Made by a program: the position numbers and the translations under genes. Positions 1 through 5,941 of a stretch of 12,430 bases of DNA are shown here, piece after piece. The stretch comes from an uncultured Streptococcus sp. (GTDB lineage: Bacteria > Bacillota > Bacilli > Lactobacillales > Streptococcaceae). The notes under the pieces are model-generated. The model ran no database searches. It was not told the DNA's origin and saw only the letters and a program-made list of their open reading frames with translations. The DNA is taken from contig NZ_CALHWC010000143.1 of assembly GCF_938036805.1 (NCBI RefSeq), positions 1 to 12,430 of the forward strand, given 5' to 3'. The number at the start of each line of letters is the position of its first letter. Within the stretch, counting starts at the first letter, position 1.

Positions 1-50
1 GCATCTGATTTGTAATCAGAGGGTCGCGTGTTCAAGTCATGTAGCCGGCA
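1..50 (+). tRNA. tRNA-Thr (TGT), 5' end outside the window
   Basis: The 3' two thirds of a tRNA are visible. The anticodon stem TCTGA/TCAGA encloses the loop TTTGTAA with anticodon TGT (Thr). A T arm with TTCAAGT follows, then the acceptor strand GCCGGC with discriminator A at position 50. The 5' acceptor strand and D arm lie before the window. No CCA is encoded, so the end must be added by the CCA-adding enzyme. Position and neighbours fit the Thr gene in the tRNA cluster that follows rRNA genes in streptococci (known of the genus, not visible here). Confidence 0.93.
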
Positions 51-67
51 TTTTTTTGGATAGAGAT

Positions 68-139
68 GCGAACGTAGTTCAGTGGTAGAACACCACCTTG
101 CCAAGGTGGGGGTCGCGGGTTCGAATCCCGTCGTTCGCT
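68..139 (+). tRNA. tRNA-Gly (GCC)
   Basis: Acceptor strands GCGAACG (68-74) and CGTTCGC (132-138) pair fully, with discriminator T at 139. The anticodon loop TTGCCAA carries anticodon GCC. The T loop TTCGAAT is canonical. No CCA is encoded. It lies 17 bp after tRNA-Thr and 5 bp before tRNA-Leu, as expected for one polycistronic tRNA transcript. Confidence 0.97.
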
Positions 140-144
140 TTGAG

Positions 145-230
145 GCCGGGGTGGCGGAACTGGCAGACGCACAGGACTTAAAATCCTGCGATTGGTAACG
201 ATCGTACCGGTTCGATTCCGGTCCTCGGCA
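145..230 (+). tRNA. tRNA-Leu (TAA)
   Basis: This is a class II tRNA of 86 nt with a long variable arm (around GCGATTGGTAACGATCGT). Acceptor strands GCCGGGG (145-151) and CCTCGGC (223-229) pair with one G-T, and the discriminator is A at 230. The anticodon stem CAGGA/TCCTG encloses loop CTTAAAA with anticodon TAA (Leu UUA/UUG). No CCA is encoded. Confidence 0.97.
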
Positions 231-248
231 TAGCGGATATGCGACAGA

Positions 249-322
249 GCACCCTTAGCTCAACTGGATAGAGTACCTGACTACGAATCAGGCGGTTAGA
301 GGTTCGACTCCTCTAGGGTGCA
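249..322 (+). tRNA. tRNA-Arg (ACG)
   Basis: Acceptor strands GCACCCT (249-255) and AGGGTGC (315-321) pair fully, with discriminator A at 322. Anticodon stem CCTGA/TCAGG encloses loop CTACGAA with anticodon ACG. A34 is normally converted to inosine to read CGU/CGC/CGA. No CCA is encoded. Confidence 0.97.
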
Positions 323-364
323 TGAAGGGAAACGAGGTCCTATGACTCCGTTTTTACTTATGAT

Positions 365-438
365 CGGGAAGTAGCTCAGCTTGGTAGAGTACTTGGTTTG
401 GGACCAAGGTGTCGCAGGTTCGAATCCTGTCTTCCCGA
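365..438 (+). tRNA. tRNA-Pro (TGG)
   Basis: Acceptor strands CGGGAAG (365-371) and CTTCCCG (431-437) pair fully, with discriminator A at 438. The anticodon stem CTTGG/CCAAG encloses loop TTTGGGA with anticodon TGG. No CCA is encoded. It is the last gene of the cluster, 13 bp before a strong terminator hairpin. Confidence 0.97.
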
Positions 439-451
439 TATGCTAATTCAT

Positions 452-486
452 AAAAGACAACGGCTATATGCTGTTGTCTTTTATAT
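452..486 (+). terminator. Intrinsic terminator of the tRNA cluster
   Basis: AAAAGACAAC (452-461) pairs perfectly with GTTGTCTTTT (473-482). Three more inner pairs (one G-T) leave a TATAT loop, so the stem reaches 13 bp. A T-rich tract follows. It closes the tRNA transcript and should insulate the insertion sequence downstream from it. Confidence 0.9.
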
Positions 487-599
487 TTTATAGATTCTGG
501 TTTTAGGCCTTTCTATAATTTAGAAGTTTCGCAAATAAGATAGTATCTATATATGAACTGCTCCTTCTATTTTTGATTAAAGTATTTGGCTTACTTCAT

Positions 600-607
600 A
601 TTTTTTG
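600..607. repeat. Left 8-bp target-site duplication of the ISL3 element
   Basis: ATTTTTTG directly abuts the left inverted repeat and is repeated exactly at 2020-2027 beyond the right inverted repeat. An 8-bp duplication is the usual size for the ISL3 family, which confirms the element borders. Confidence 0.93.
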
Positions 608-633
608 GGCTCTTTGTCAACTGTAGTGGGTTA
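608..633 (+). repeat. Left terminal inverted repeat of the ISL3 element
   Basis: Begins GGCTCT at 608 and contains CTGTAGTGGGT at 621-631. It matches 19 of 26 positions with the reverse complement of 1994-2019; the mismatches are concentrated in the seven bases after GGCTCT. Confidence 0.88.
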
Positions 634-641
634 ACGAAAAG

Positions 642-1898
642 TCATACCCTGGAGAGGACTGAATTGGTTCTCTCCTTTTTGATGTTCAAAGCGATGAGAA
701 TTCTCGTTTTAAAGTTTACAAAGTTCCGAAAGCCAAAAGCGTTGCGCTTGATGACTTTGATGAGGTTGTTAGTAGCTTCCAGTTTTGCGTTTGAGTAGGG
801 CAGTTCCAGTGCATTCATGATCTTGTCCTTATCTTTCAAAAAAGTCTTAAAAACAGTTTGAAAGATAGGCTTCACACACGAAATGGTATCTTCAATGAGT
901 CCAAAGAAATGGTCAGCCCGTTTCTCTTGAAAATGAAACAGTAAGAGTTGATAAAGCTCATAATGTTCTCGGAGTTCTTGAGAGTACGAGAGAATCTTTT
1001 CAAGAATGTCTTTATTAGTCAAGTGCATGCGAAAAGTTGGGCGATAAAAGCGTTCATGACTTAGTTTCTGACTATCTTGTTGGATGAGTTTCCAGTAGCG
1101 TTTGAGTGCCCTATATTCGTGCGATTTTTTATCCAACTGATTCATGATTTGGATGCGAAGGCGGTTCATAGCCCGGCCGAGATGTTGTACAATGTGAAAG
1201 CGGTCGAGGACGATTTTAGCAGAAGGAAATAGTTTTCTGGCAATATCGTAGTATGGGCTAAACATGTCCGTAGTAATGACTTTGACTTGGTTTCGGACTT
1301 GTCTGGAATAGCACAGGAAGTGATTGCGAATGGTTGCTTGGGCTCGCCCATCTAAGATAGCTATGATCTTTCTAGAATCAAAATCCTGTGCAATGAAGCT
1401 CATCTTGCCTTTCTTAAAGCTGTATTCATCCCAAGACATATGAGTTGGAAGGAAAGATAAATCTGTCTCGAATTTAAACTCTTTCAGTTTACGAATGACG
1501 GTGGAAGTGGAGACAGCTAGGCTTTCAGCGATGGCCGTCATAGGGACTTTCTCGATTAATTTTTGAGCGATTTTCTGCTTGACGATGGTTGCGATTTGGT
1601 GGTTCTTCTTGATTAAGGAAGTCTCAGCGACAGCCATTTTTCCACAGATTTTACAGCGAAAACGGCGTTTCTTTAAGCGAATCAGGGTTTTGTATCCCGC
1701 ACACCCTAGATAGGGGATTTTAGATTCTTTCTGGAAGTCATATTTAGCCATTTGTCCTTGACAGTAAGAACATTTAGGAGCAGGATAATCTAGCTTAGCG
1801 ATGACTTCTTTATGTGTACCAGCATCTAGAACATCCAAGATTATGATGTTCTTGTCTTTAATTCCGAGTAAGTTTGTGATAAAATTGAACTGTTCCAT
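642..1898 (-). CDS. ISL3-family DDE transposase
   Basis: A 418-residue transposase of normal ISL3 length that cuts and rejoins the element ends. Near the N-terminus two CxxC pairs (C43/C46 and C82/C85) form the zinc-binding region. A helix-turn-helix follows at about residues 118-140 (MTAIAESLAVSTSTVIRKL). The DDE catalytic region has WDEY (D157), ITTDMF (D211) and a late E374 in KLEATNN, plus the family-typical LDRFHIV at about 230-237. The start is taken at 1898 (MEQFNF). An upstream in-frame ATG at 1934 overlaps the -10 box of the likely promoter and would be missing from that transcript. AGAAAG provides a weak ribosome site before 1898. No frameshift or internal stop is seen. The last twelve codons overlap a plus-strand terminator-like hairpin. 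Confidence 0.93.
   Translation of the reverse strand: MEQFNFITNLLGIKDKNIIILDVLDAGTHKEVIAKLDYPAPKCSYCQGQMAKYDFQKESKIPYLGCAGYKTLIRLKKRRFRCKICGKMAVAETSLIKKNHQIATIVKQKIAQKLIEKVPMTAIAESLAVSTSTVIRKLKEFKFETDLSFLPTHMSWDEYSFKKGKMSFIAQDFDSRKIIAILDGRAQATIRNHFLCYSRQVRNQVKVITTDMFSPYYDIARKLFPSAKIVLDRFHIVQHLGRAMNRLRIQIMNQLDKKSHEYRALKRYWKLIQQDSQKLSHERFYRPTFRMHLTNKDILEKILSYSQELREHYELYQLLLFHFQEKRADHFFGLIEDTISCVKPIFQTVFKTFLKDKDKIMNALELPYSNAKLEATNNLIKVIKRNAFGFRNFVNFKTRILIALNIKKERTNSVLSRV
651..680 (+). terminator. Terminator-like hairpin facing into the ISL3 element from the left
   Basis: GGAGAGGACT (651-660) pairs with GGTTCTCTCC (666-675) around the loop GAATT. It is 10 bp with two G-T pairs and is followed directly by TTTTT on the plus strand. 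It lies within the final codons of the transposase. It would stop plus-strand transcripts that enter from the tRNA side and would otherwise be antisense to the transposase. The minus strand lacks a T tract after the stem, so transposase transcription should not be stopped here. Confidence 0.55.
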
Positions 1899-1932
1899 AA
1901 GATTCTTTCTAATGATGGTTTGGTCGCTTTTC

Positions 1933-1962
1933 ATTATAGGTCTTATGGGACTTTTTTTACAA
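1933..1962 (-). promoter_or_regulatory. Promoter of the ISL3 transposase
   Basis: On the minus strand TTGTAA (1962-1957) and TATAAT (1938-1933) are spaced by 18 bp. The predicted transcription start near 1926 leaves a leader of about 28 nt before the ATG at 1898. The -10 box is perfect and the -35 matches 4 of 6. This decides the start codon of the transposase. Confidence 0.6.
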
Positions 1963-1970
1963 CAAAAGAA

Positions 1971-2018
1971 GCTCCATAATTCCTACAGTGATTTTACCCA
2001 CTACAGAAATTATAGAGC
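1971..2018 (-). other. Subterminal hairpin upstream of the ISL3 transposase promoter
   Basis: Positions 1971-1990 and 1999-2018 are near-inverted copies around the 8-nt loop ATTTTACC. In minus-strand RNA all 20 positions pair because the four differences become G-U pairs. In plus-strand RNA they are C-A mismatches, so folding is favoured only in the transposase-sense direction. After the stem the minus strand reads TTCTTTTGTT, a U-rich tract. The outer arm is part of the terminal inverted repeat. It lies outside the internal promoter, so only transcripts reading in from the flank contain it. Likely role: block impinging transcription of the transposase. Confidence 0.65.
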
Positions 2019-2019
2019 C
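1994..2019 (-). repeat. Right terminal inverted repeat of the ISL3 element
   Basis: On the minus strand it begins GGCTCT at 2019 and contains CTGTAGTGGGT, matching the left end. The 8-bp duplication starts at 2020. Confidence 0.88.
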
Positions 2020-2027
2020 ATTTTTTG
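2020..2027. repeat. Right 8-bp target-site duplication of the ISL3 element
   Basis: ATTTTTTG, an exact copy of 600-607. An undamaged duplication argues for a fairly recent insertion without later rearrangement. Confidence 0.93.
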
Positions 2028-2053
2028 ATGTTTATGCGTGCCTATTGACTTGA

Positions 2054-2082
2054 TTGAATTTTCACTCGATTTTTTGTATACT
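2054..2082 (+). promoter_or_regulatory. Promoter of the envelope operon
   Basis: TTGAAT (2054-2059) and TATACT (2077-2082) are separated by 17 bp, a good vegetative sigma-factor match. A nearby TTGACT at 2045 is 26 bp from the -10 and is too far. The predicted start near 2089 gives a leader of about 32 nt before the ATG at 2121. Confidence 0.65.
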
Positions 2083-2120
2083 AATATGAGGATAATCATT
2101 TATTGATGGGAGATTTTTAT

Positions 2121-3251
2121 ATGTTAAAGCAAGATTGGCTCGAATATTTTGAAGCCGTGAATGGCCGTTCAGCAACGGATGCGGAAATTACTCAAGCTTT
2201 GCTGGCTGGTGAATATGTTGAACCTGAGGTGACAAGTACGAACCAGGTTGGAAGTGAAACTGGCTCAATCATATCAGACTCAGTGCAAGCACAAGGAGTT
2301 ACTTCAAACGGTGAATATTATGCTCAGACGCAAAATGCTTTTCAGGAACAGAATGGGCAAGGATTGTTCACTCAGCCAACTGGACAGCAATATCAAGAGC
2401 TTCCTCAGCAACAGCCTAGCCAAGATCAATTTGTTAATCAAACACAATCGTTTGCTCAGCAGGCCTATCCTTATCAACAGCCAAAAGGTGGACAACCTAA
2501 CCAGTTTGTTGGTCAGCCTCAATCTTCTGGTCCGCAAGGCCTCAATCAGCAAGCTTATCAAAACAATCCGCAAGGGCAGTTCAATGCGCAGAATTTCCAG
2601 CAAGGTCCACAGGCCTACTATAGTCAGCAACAGCCTGTGCAACCAAGTGAATTTTCTAAAACAATGAAAGGTTTCTGGGCTTGGCTTATTTCTGCTTGGA
2701 AGTCGCCAACTTCAGAAGTTGAAAGTAGTAAATTAAATGGCTATCTTTCTCTAGGCTTGACTGTTTTCTTTGCAGCTATTGTGGTGAATTATAACTTTTA
2801 TAATCTTATTTATTCGGTAAGTTTTGGCTTTTATAGTGGTCCGACTTTTAATTTTAGACTGTTATTGGTCTCACTGATAGCGGCAGCCCTCGTTCTTTTC
2901 TCCATTATTTTAGGAGGCTTTGCTGTAAAACGCATGGTCTATAAGGATGGAAGCTTTAGCTTTAATAAGGCATTTGACTGGTATGGCAGACTCTATGCGA
3001 TTGTCTTACCTTTTGTGGCTCTTTCTGCTTTATTTAGCTTACTTGGGATTATGTCTGTATCCCTCTTCCTAGCATGGATCGGCTTAGTGTTAATTGGGGT
3101 CGGTGCAACCTTTGCTTTGATTTATTCAAAATCTAGCACGTCAATGGATCCTTTTTATAAATATTTACTAGCAATTATTGTCAATGGTGTGATTACATTT
3201 ATCTTTACTTTCATCGCTTTCTCATTGCTGATGAGTCTTATGATGATGTAA
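2121..3251 (+). CDS. Five-TM membrane protein with Q/N/P-rich cytoplasmic region
   Basis: A 376-residue protein of unknown function. It probably belongs to a streptococcal DUF6574-like group; that family name is from memory and uncertain. Residues 6-32 form a module (W6, F10, G15-R16, T19) that recurs twice in the next gene. Residues about 65-175 are low complexity, very rich in Gln with Asn, Pro, Gly and Tyr. Five hydrophobic segments follow at about 207-231, 245-268, 290-311, 312-335 and 347-372. There is no signal peptide, so the N-terminal half is inferred to be cytoplasmic. No cysteines are present. The start at 2121 is chosen because GGGAG lies 8 bp upstream; an earlier ATG at 2106 has no such site. 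It is the first gene of an operon, 18 bp before the next start, and the shared module suggests the two proteins act together. Confidence 0.85.
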   Translation: MLKQDWLEYFEAVNGRSATDAEITQALLAGEYVEPEVTSTNQVGSETGSIISDSVQAQGVTSNGEYYAQTQNAFQEQNGQGLFTQPTGQQYQELPQQQPSQDQFVNQTQSFAQQAYPYQQPKGGQPNQFVGQPQSSGPQGLNQQAYQNNPQGQFNAQNFQQGPQAYYSQQQPVQPSEFSKTMKGFWAWLISAWKSPTSEVESSKLNGYLSLGLTVFFAAIVVNYNFYNLIYSVSFGFYSGPTFNFRLLLVSLIAAALVLFSIILGGFAVKRMVYKDGSFSFNKAFDWYGRLYAIVLPFVALSALFSLLGIMSVSLFLAWIGLVLIGVGATFALIYSKSSTSMDPFYKYLLAIIVNGVITFIFTFIAFSLLMSLMMM

Positions 3252-3257
3252 AGTTTT

Positions 3258-3266
3258 AGGAGGTGA
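3258..3266 (+). promoter_or_regulatory. Near-perfect Shine-Dalgarno of the TcaA-like gene
   Basis: AGGAGGTGA is a full-length match to the 16S rRNA tail and lies 3 bp before the ATG at 3270, in the 18-bp gap after the preceding stop. It is much stronger than the sites of the operon's other two genes, so the second protein may be made in greater amount. Confidence 0.8.
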
Positions 3267-3269
3267 TTT

Positions 3270-4994
3270 ATGGCAACGAAAGAAAAGTGGGTTGAGCTTT
3301 TTGAGCAGGTTATTGGTAGAAAGCCAACCGCAGATGAATTTTTAGAAGGAAAACGTTCTGATTTTGATCCCAGAAAGATTATTTCTATTGCAGCTCCAGC
3401 AGGACAAAGTAACGATGGGGCAGCTGAAGAGAAGCAAAGTTCGGTGACTCAGGAACAAAATTTGGGGCAAGAGGAGCAAGCCCTAGAGTTTTTCAAAGAA
3501 GAATCTGTTGTGCATTCTCCTAAAGAAGAAAAGCAAGAGATTTCAGAATCGGATCAATACCAAGAGCAACGGGAAAATTGGCTGCAAGCTTTCGAGACGA
3601 ATATTGGCAGAAAGCCGACTAAAGAGGAATTTTTAGAAGCTAGAAATCAAGGTTTTCTTAATTTGCCTGTTCGCTCTGAATTACTGGATTCGGAATTACC
3701 ACAGAAAGCGATAAAAAAAGCAGAAAAAAGAATGTCAAAGAAGAAAGTCATGTTACTTGCTTTTCCTTTGATTTTGCTTTCTGTTTTGGTGGCAGCCTTT
3801 CTTTATTTGAGCTCGGTGACAGGTGTTAAAGTAGTGACGGACGATTTTGCAAAAGCAGTTACTAAAAAGGATTATGATGGAATTGCAAACCTTCTCTCTA
3901 CGAATTCAGATAAGTGGACACGCGCAGATGCGAGGGCTTTAGTCGAACACTTAGAAAGTCAAGAAATCAATATTGAGACCGAGCTGGACAACATTGCTAA
4001 GTCAAAGGGCAAATCAGCCTATATTGATGACAATCAGAATAAACTTTTAGGTGTGACTGAAAAGAGCAAAAAATTTGGAATTTTCCAGGAATACCAAATA
4101 GTAGCCTATCCAGTAGAGGTTAAGGTTAACACGAACTTAGACAATGCGAGCATCAAAGCAGGAGATAAGAAAAGCCTTCCTTTGAATAAGAATGCTGAAA
4201 CGAATATTGGCAAATATCATTTTATCAAGCAGGAATTCACCCTCAAGGGTAAGACGGAAGTCGGAGAGATTGAGAGCAAGATTCAGCTTGATTTAGCAAC
4301 TGCTAAGAATAATGAAATTAAATTGGATCTTAAGTCTGAAAAGAAACGATTGAAGGTGACTATGCCAGCAGAAGCTTCAAATGCAACAGACCTTAAAATT
4401 GTTGTAAATGGCAAGGAAATTAGTGGTGGCTTGGAAACAGATATTCAAGTTGTACCACATCAAGAACTGGAAGTTTATGCTAAGTTTGTTGTTGCTGATA
4501 ACACTTTTGTAACCAATAAGGAAAGTATTGTTGTCAAAGGAGACACGCTTGATGTTGCTTTATCTTTACCTAAAGAAGTGACAGATAAGATCAAAGAAAA
4601 GGATGAAGAAGCTAAAAAGCTAGAAGCTAACAAGGCAAAAATCACCAATTTCCTTAGTGAATATCGCAGTGCTATTTTCAGATCGGTTTCTAATCGTTCT
4701 AATTACTACGCTCAATACTATGACACTTCTAGTCCAGTATACAAAGAAATGGTTGAGTGGACTACAGGTGGCGGTGTCAAGAAGGCGAAAATTGATTATT
4801 ACGATCCAGGAGCCTTGGATATCCGTGATGTGCGGGAGGAAAACGGTTCTTATATTGTAACGACTTATGAGGACTATACAGTGCACTATATGGATAATAC
4901 TCCAAATAGTGTCAATCGTAAAAATAAAACTTACTATTTGAAGCCGGCTGGAAATTCTTTTGTGATCTATAATATTGAAGTTTCAGAAAGTTAG
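3270..4994 (+). CDS. TcaA/YvbJ-like single-pass membrane protein with NTF2-like C-terminus
   Basis: A 574-residue protein whose layout resembles TcaA of staphylococci and YvbJ of Bacillus: cytoplasmic N-terminus, one membrane span, several extracellular domains and a C-terminal NTF2-like domain. TcaA influences glycopeptide susceptibility and the cell wall (known of the relative, not shown here). Residues 7-32 and 104-129 are two copies of one module (W, FE, GRKPT, EF, final F), separated by an acidic Gln/Glu-rich linker. The span is about 160-183, after a lysine-rich stretch. Extracellular domains run from about 185 to 450, a charged helix at 445-470, and the C-terminal domain from about 470 to 574. 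No cysteines occur, so the zinc ribbon usual at the N-terminus of TcaA relatives is absent and the repeated module stands in its place. Middle gene of the operon, 9 bp before ldcB. Family assignment is by recognition of architecture. Confidence 0.82.
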   Translation: MATKEKWVELFEQVIGRKPTADEFLEGKRSDFDPRKIISIAAPAGQSNDGAAEEKQSSVTQEQNLGQEEQALEFFKEESVVHSPKEEKQEISESDQYQEQRENWLQAFETNIGRKPTKEEFLEARNQGFLNLPVRSELLDSELPQKAIKKAEKRMSKKKVMLLAFPLILLSVLVAAFLYLSSVTGVKVVTDDFAKAVTKKDYDGIANLLSTNSDKWTRADARALVEHLESQEINIETELDNIAKSKGKSAYIDDNQNKLLGVTEKSKKFGIFQEYQIVAYPVEVKVNTNLDNASIKAGDKKSLPLNKNAETNIGKYHFIKQEFTLKGKTEVGEIESKIQLDLATAKNNEIKLDLKSEKKRLKVTMPAEASNATDLKIVVNGKEISGGLETDIQVVPHQELEVYAKFVVADNTFVTNKESIVVKGDTLDVALSLPKEVTDKIKEKDEEAKKLEANKAKITNFLSEYRSAIFRSVSNRSNYYAQYYDTSSPVYKEMVEWTTGGGVKKAKIDYYDPGALDIRDVREENGSYIVTTYEDYTVHYMDNTPNSVNRKNKTYYLKPAGNSFVIYNIEVSES

Positions 4995-5003
4995 TGGGAT
5001 ACA

Positions 5004-5786
5004 ATGAAATTTAATAAACTTATTTTTTTAGCAATATCAGTCTTGGTTTTGAGTGCTTGCTCAGCAGCCAAAGACAAGACTGAAAGTAGTACAAACAAGC
5101 AGGCAAGTAGCTCAAAGGTAGCTGTTGAAAAGAAAGAGAATGAAAAAGACCAGGCATCTAGTCAAGATACAAGGAGTGAATCGGAGAGCGCTGAGTCTAA
5201 GAAGGAGCAAAAGCAGGACGTAACTGTCGATAAAAATGTTTCTTACAACGGAAGCTATTATAGCGTTCAAGGGAAATATGACGAAATAGTCATAGCCAAT
5301 AAACACTATCCATTATCAGCTGACTACAATCCAGGTGAGAATCCGACTGCTAAAGCAGAACTACTTAAGTTAATCGCAGATATGCAGTCCAAAGGTTATC
5401 CTATTAGCAACCAATATAGCGGTTTTCGTAGCTATCAAACTCAGGTCGGCCTTTATCAAAGTTATGTGAATCGAGATGGACAAGCTGCGGCTGATCGTTA
5501 TTCGGCAAGACCAGGCTACAGCGAGCACCAAACTGGTTTAGCATTTGATCTGATTGATAGTAGCGGCAATCTGGTTGAAGAAGCGGGAGCTAGTCAGTGG
5601 CTCTTGGACAATGCCTATAAATATGGTTTTGTAGTACGCTATCCTGTTGGCAAGGAGAGTTCTACTGGCTATGTGCCCGAAAGTTGGCATCTACGCTATG
5701 TAGGAAAAGAGGCCAAGGAAATTTCCGAATCTGGTCTCACACTGGAAGAGTATTATCATTTTACAGGTGGTAATTATGTCCAGTAA
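5004..5786 (+). CDS. ldcB: M15-family L,D-/D,D-carboxypeptidase lipoprotein (LdcB/DacB-like)
   Basis: A 260-residue lipoprotein. The N-terminus has a basic start, a hydrophobic core and lipobox LSAC with C19 as the lipidated residue, so the enzyme sits on the outer face of the membrane. A Ser/Glu/Lys-rich linker runs to about residue 75. The peptidase domain follows: YSGFRSYQTQ (R142 binds substrate in the family), SEHQTGLAFDL giving zinc ligands H175 and D182, and PESWHLRY giving catalytic E226 and ligand H229. All key residues are present. The pneumococcal homologue trims the terminal D-Ala from tetrapeptide stems in peptidoglycan. Last gene of the operon, starting 9 bp after the TcaA-like stop with only a weak ribosome site, so translational coupling is possible. 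Its terminator downstream was split by an insertion sequence. D,D activity instead of L,D cannot be excluded from sequence. Confidence 0.9.
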   Translation: MKFNKLIFLAISVLVLSACSAAKDKTESSTNKQASSSKVAVEKKENEKDQASSQDTRSESESAESKKEQKQDVTVDKNVSYNGSYYSVQGKYDEIVIANKHYPLSADYNPGENPTAKAELLKLIADMQSKGYPISNQYSGFRSYQTQVGLYQSYVNRDGQAAADRYSARPGYSEHQTGLAFDLIDSSGNLVEEAGASQWLLDNAYKYGFVVRYPVGKESSTGYVPESWHLRYVGKEAKEISESGLTLEEYYHFTGGNYVQ

Positions 5787-5839
5787 AATCTAATTGCAGA
5801 CTCAGCATCTACCTTATTCTCAAAAGTTAGAAGCTATAT

Positions 5840-5860
5840 ACTTCACTTTAAAAGTGGAGT
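5840..5860. other. Short hairpin downstream of ldcB
   Basis: ACTTCACTT (5840-5848) pairs with AAGTGGAGT (5852-5860), 9 bp with one G-T pair and a 3-nt loop. No T tract follows on either strand, so it is not a convincing terminator. It may protect the 3' end of the operon mRNA. Confidence 0.35.
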
Positions 5861-5892
5861 TGAGCTGCTGGATGATTAGAAAAATGCATAGT

Positions 5893-5910
5893 AAAACCAG
5901 TCCTCTGTTT
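5893..5910 (+). terminator. Left arm of an intrinsic terminator split by the IS861-like element
   Basis: AAAACCAGTC (5893-5902) is perfectly complementary to GACTGGTTTT at 7356-7365, on the other side of the insertion. If the element and one copy of the TTT duplication are removed, the two arms form a 10-bp stem with a loop of about 11 to 13 nt and a T6 tract. Before the insertion this was the shared terminator between the converging ldcB operon and slrA. Confidence 0.8.
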
Positions 5911-5934
5911 TGTACTGCTCCCAAAAAGTTAGAC
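5911..5934 (+). repeat. Left terminal inverted repeat of the IS861-like element
   Basis: Starts TGTACTGCTCCC and ends AAAAAGTTAGAC. It differs from the right end at three of 24 positions. Confidence 0.9.
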
Positions 5935-5941
5935 CATTAAT

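Larger units (their letters stand above)
608..2019 (-). mobile_element. Complete ISL3-family insertion sequence (IS1167-like), 1412 bp
   Basis: The element is bounded by imperfect terminal inverted repeats that start GGCTCT and share CTGTAGTGGGT, and by an exact 8-bp target duplication ATTTTTTG. It encodes one uninterrupted ISL3 transposase on the minus strand, so it may still be mobile. Reading inward from the right end: inverted repeat, 20-bp hairpin with a U-rich tract, promoter, transposase. It lies between the tRNA terminator and the promoter of the envelope operon. Its right end is about 35 bp upstream of that promoter's -35 box, so it may have displaced upstream control sequence. The assignment to an IS1167-like subgroup rests on recognition of the protein, not on a database search. 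Confidence 0.93.

Noticed and set aside
491..519. TATAAT at 514-519 as a promoter between the tRNA cluster and the ISL3 element.
   Set aside because: The hexamer at the -35 distance (TAGATT) is poor, and there is no gene downstream before the insertion. AT-rich sequence yields such matches by chance.
1899..1934. Twelve extra N-terminal codons for the ISL3 transposase (ATG at 1934).
   Set aside because: This ATG lies in the -10 box of the likely transposase promoter and has no ribosome site; the ATG at 1898 gives the usual family length and N-terminus.
583..2040. A terminator as target of the ISL3 insertion, by analogy with the IS861-like element (target ATTTTTTG has a T run).
   Set aside because: The flanks on either side of the duplication show no complementary arms when joined.
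2304..2642. Minus-strand Leu/Ile/Arg-rich open frame and tandem-repeat look across the Q-rich segment.
   Set aside because: Both are by-products of the CAA/CAG-rich coding sequence on the plus strand; no exact tandem unit or spacer pattern is present, and it is not a CRISPR array.
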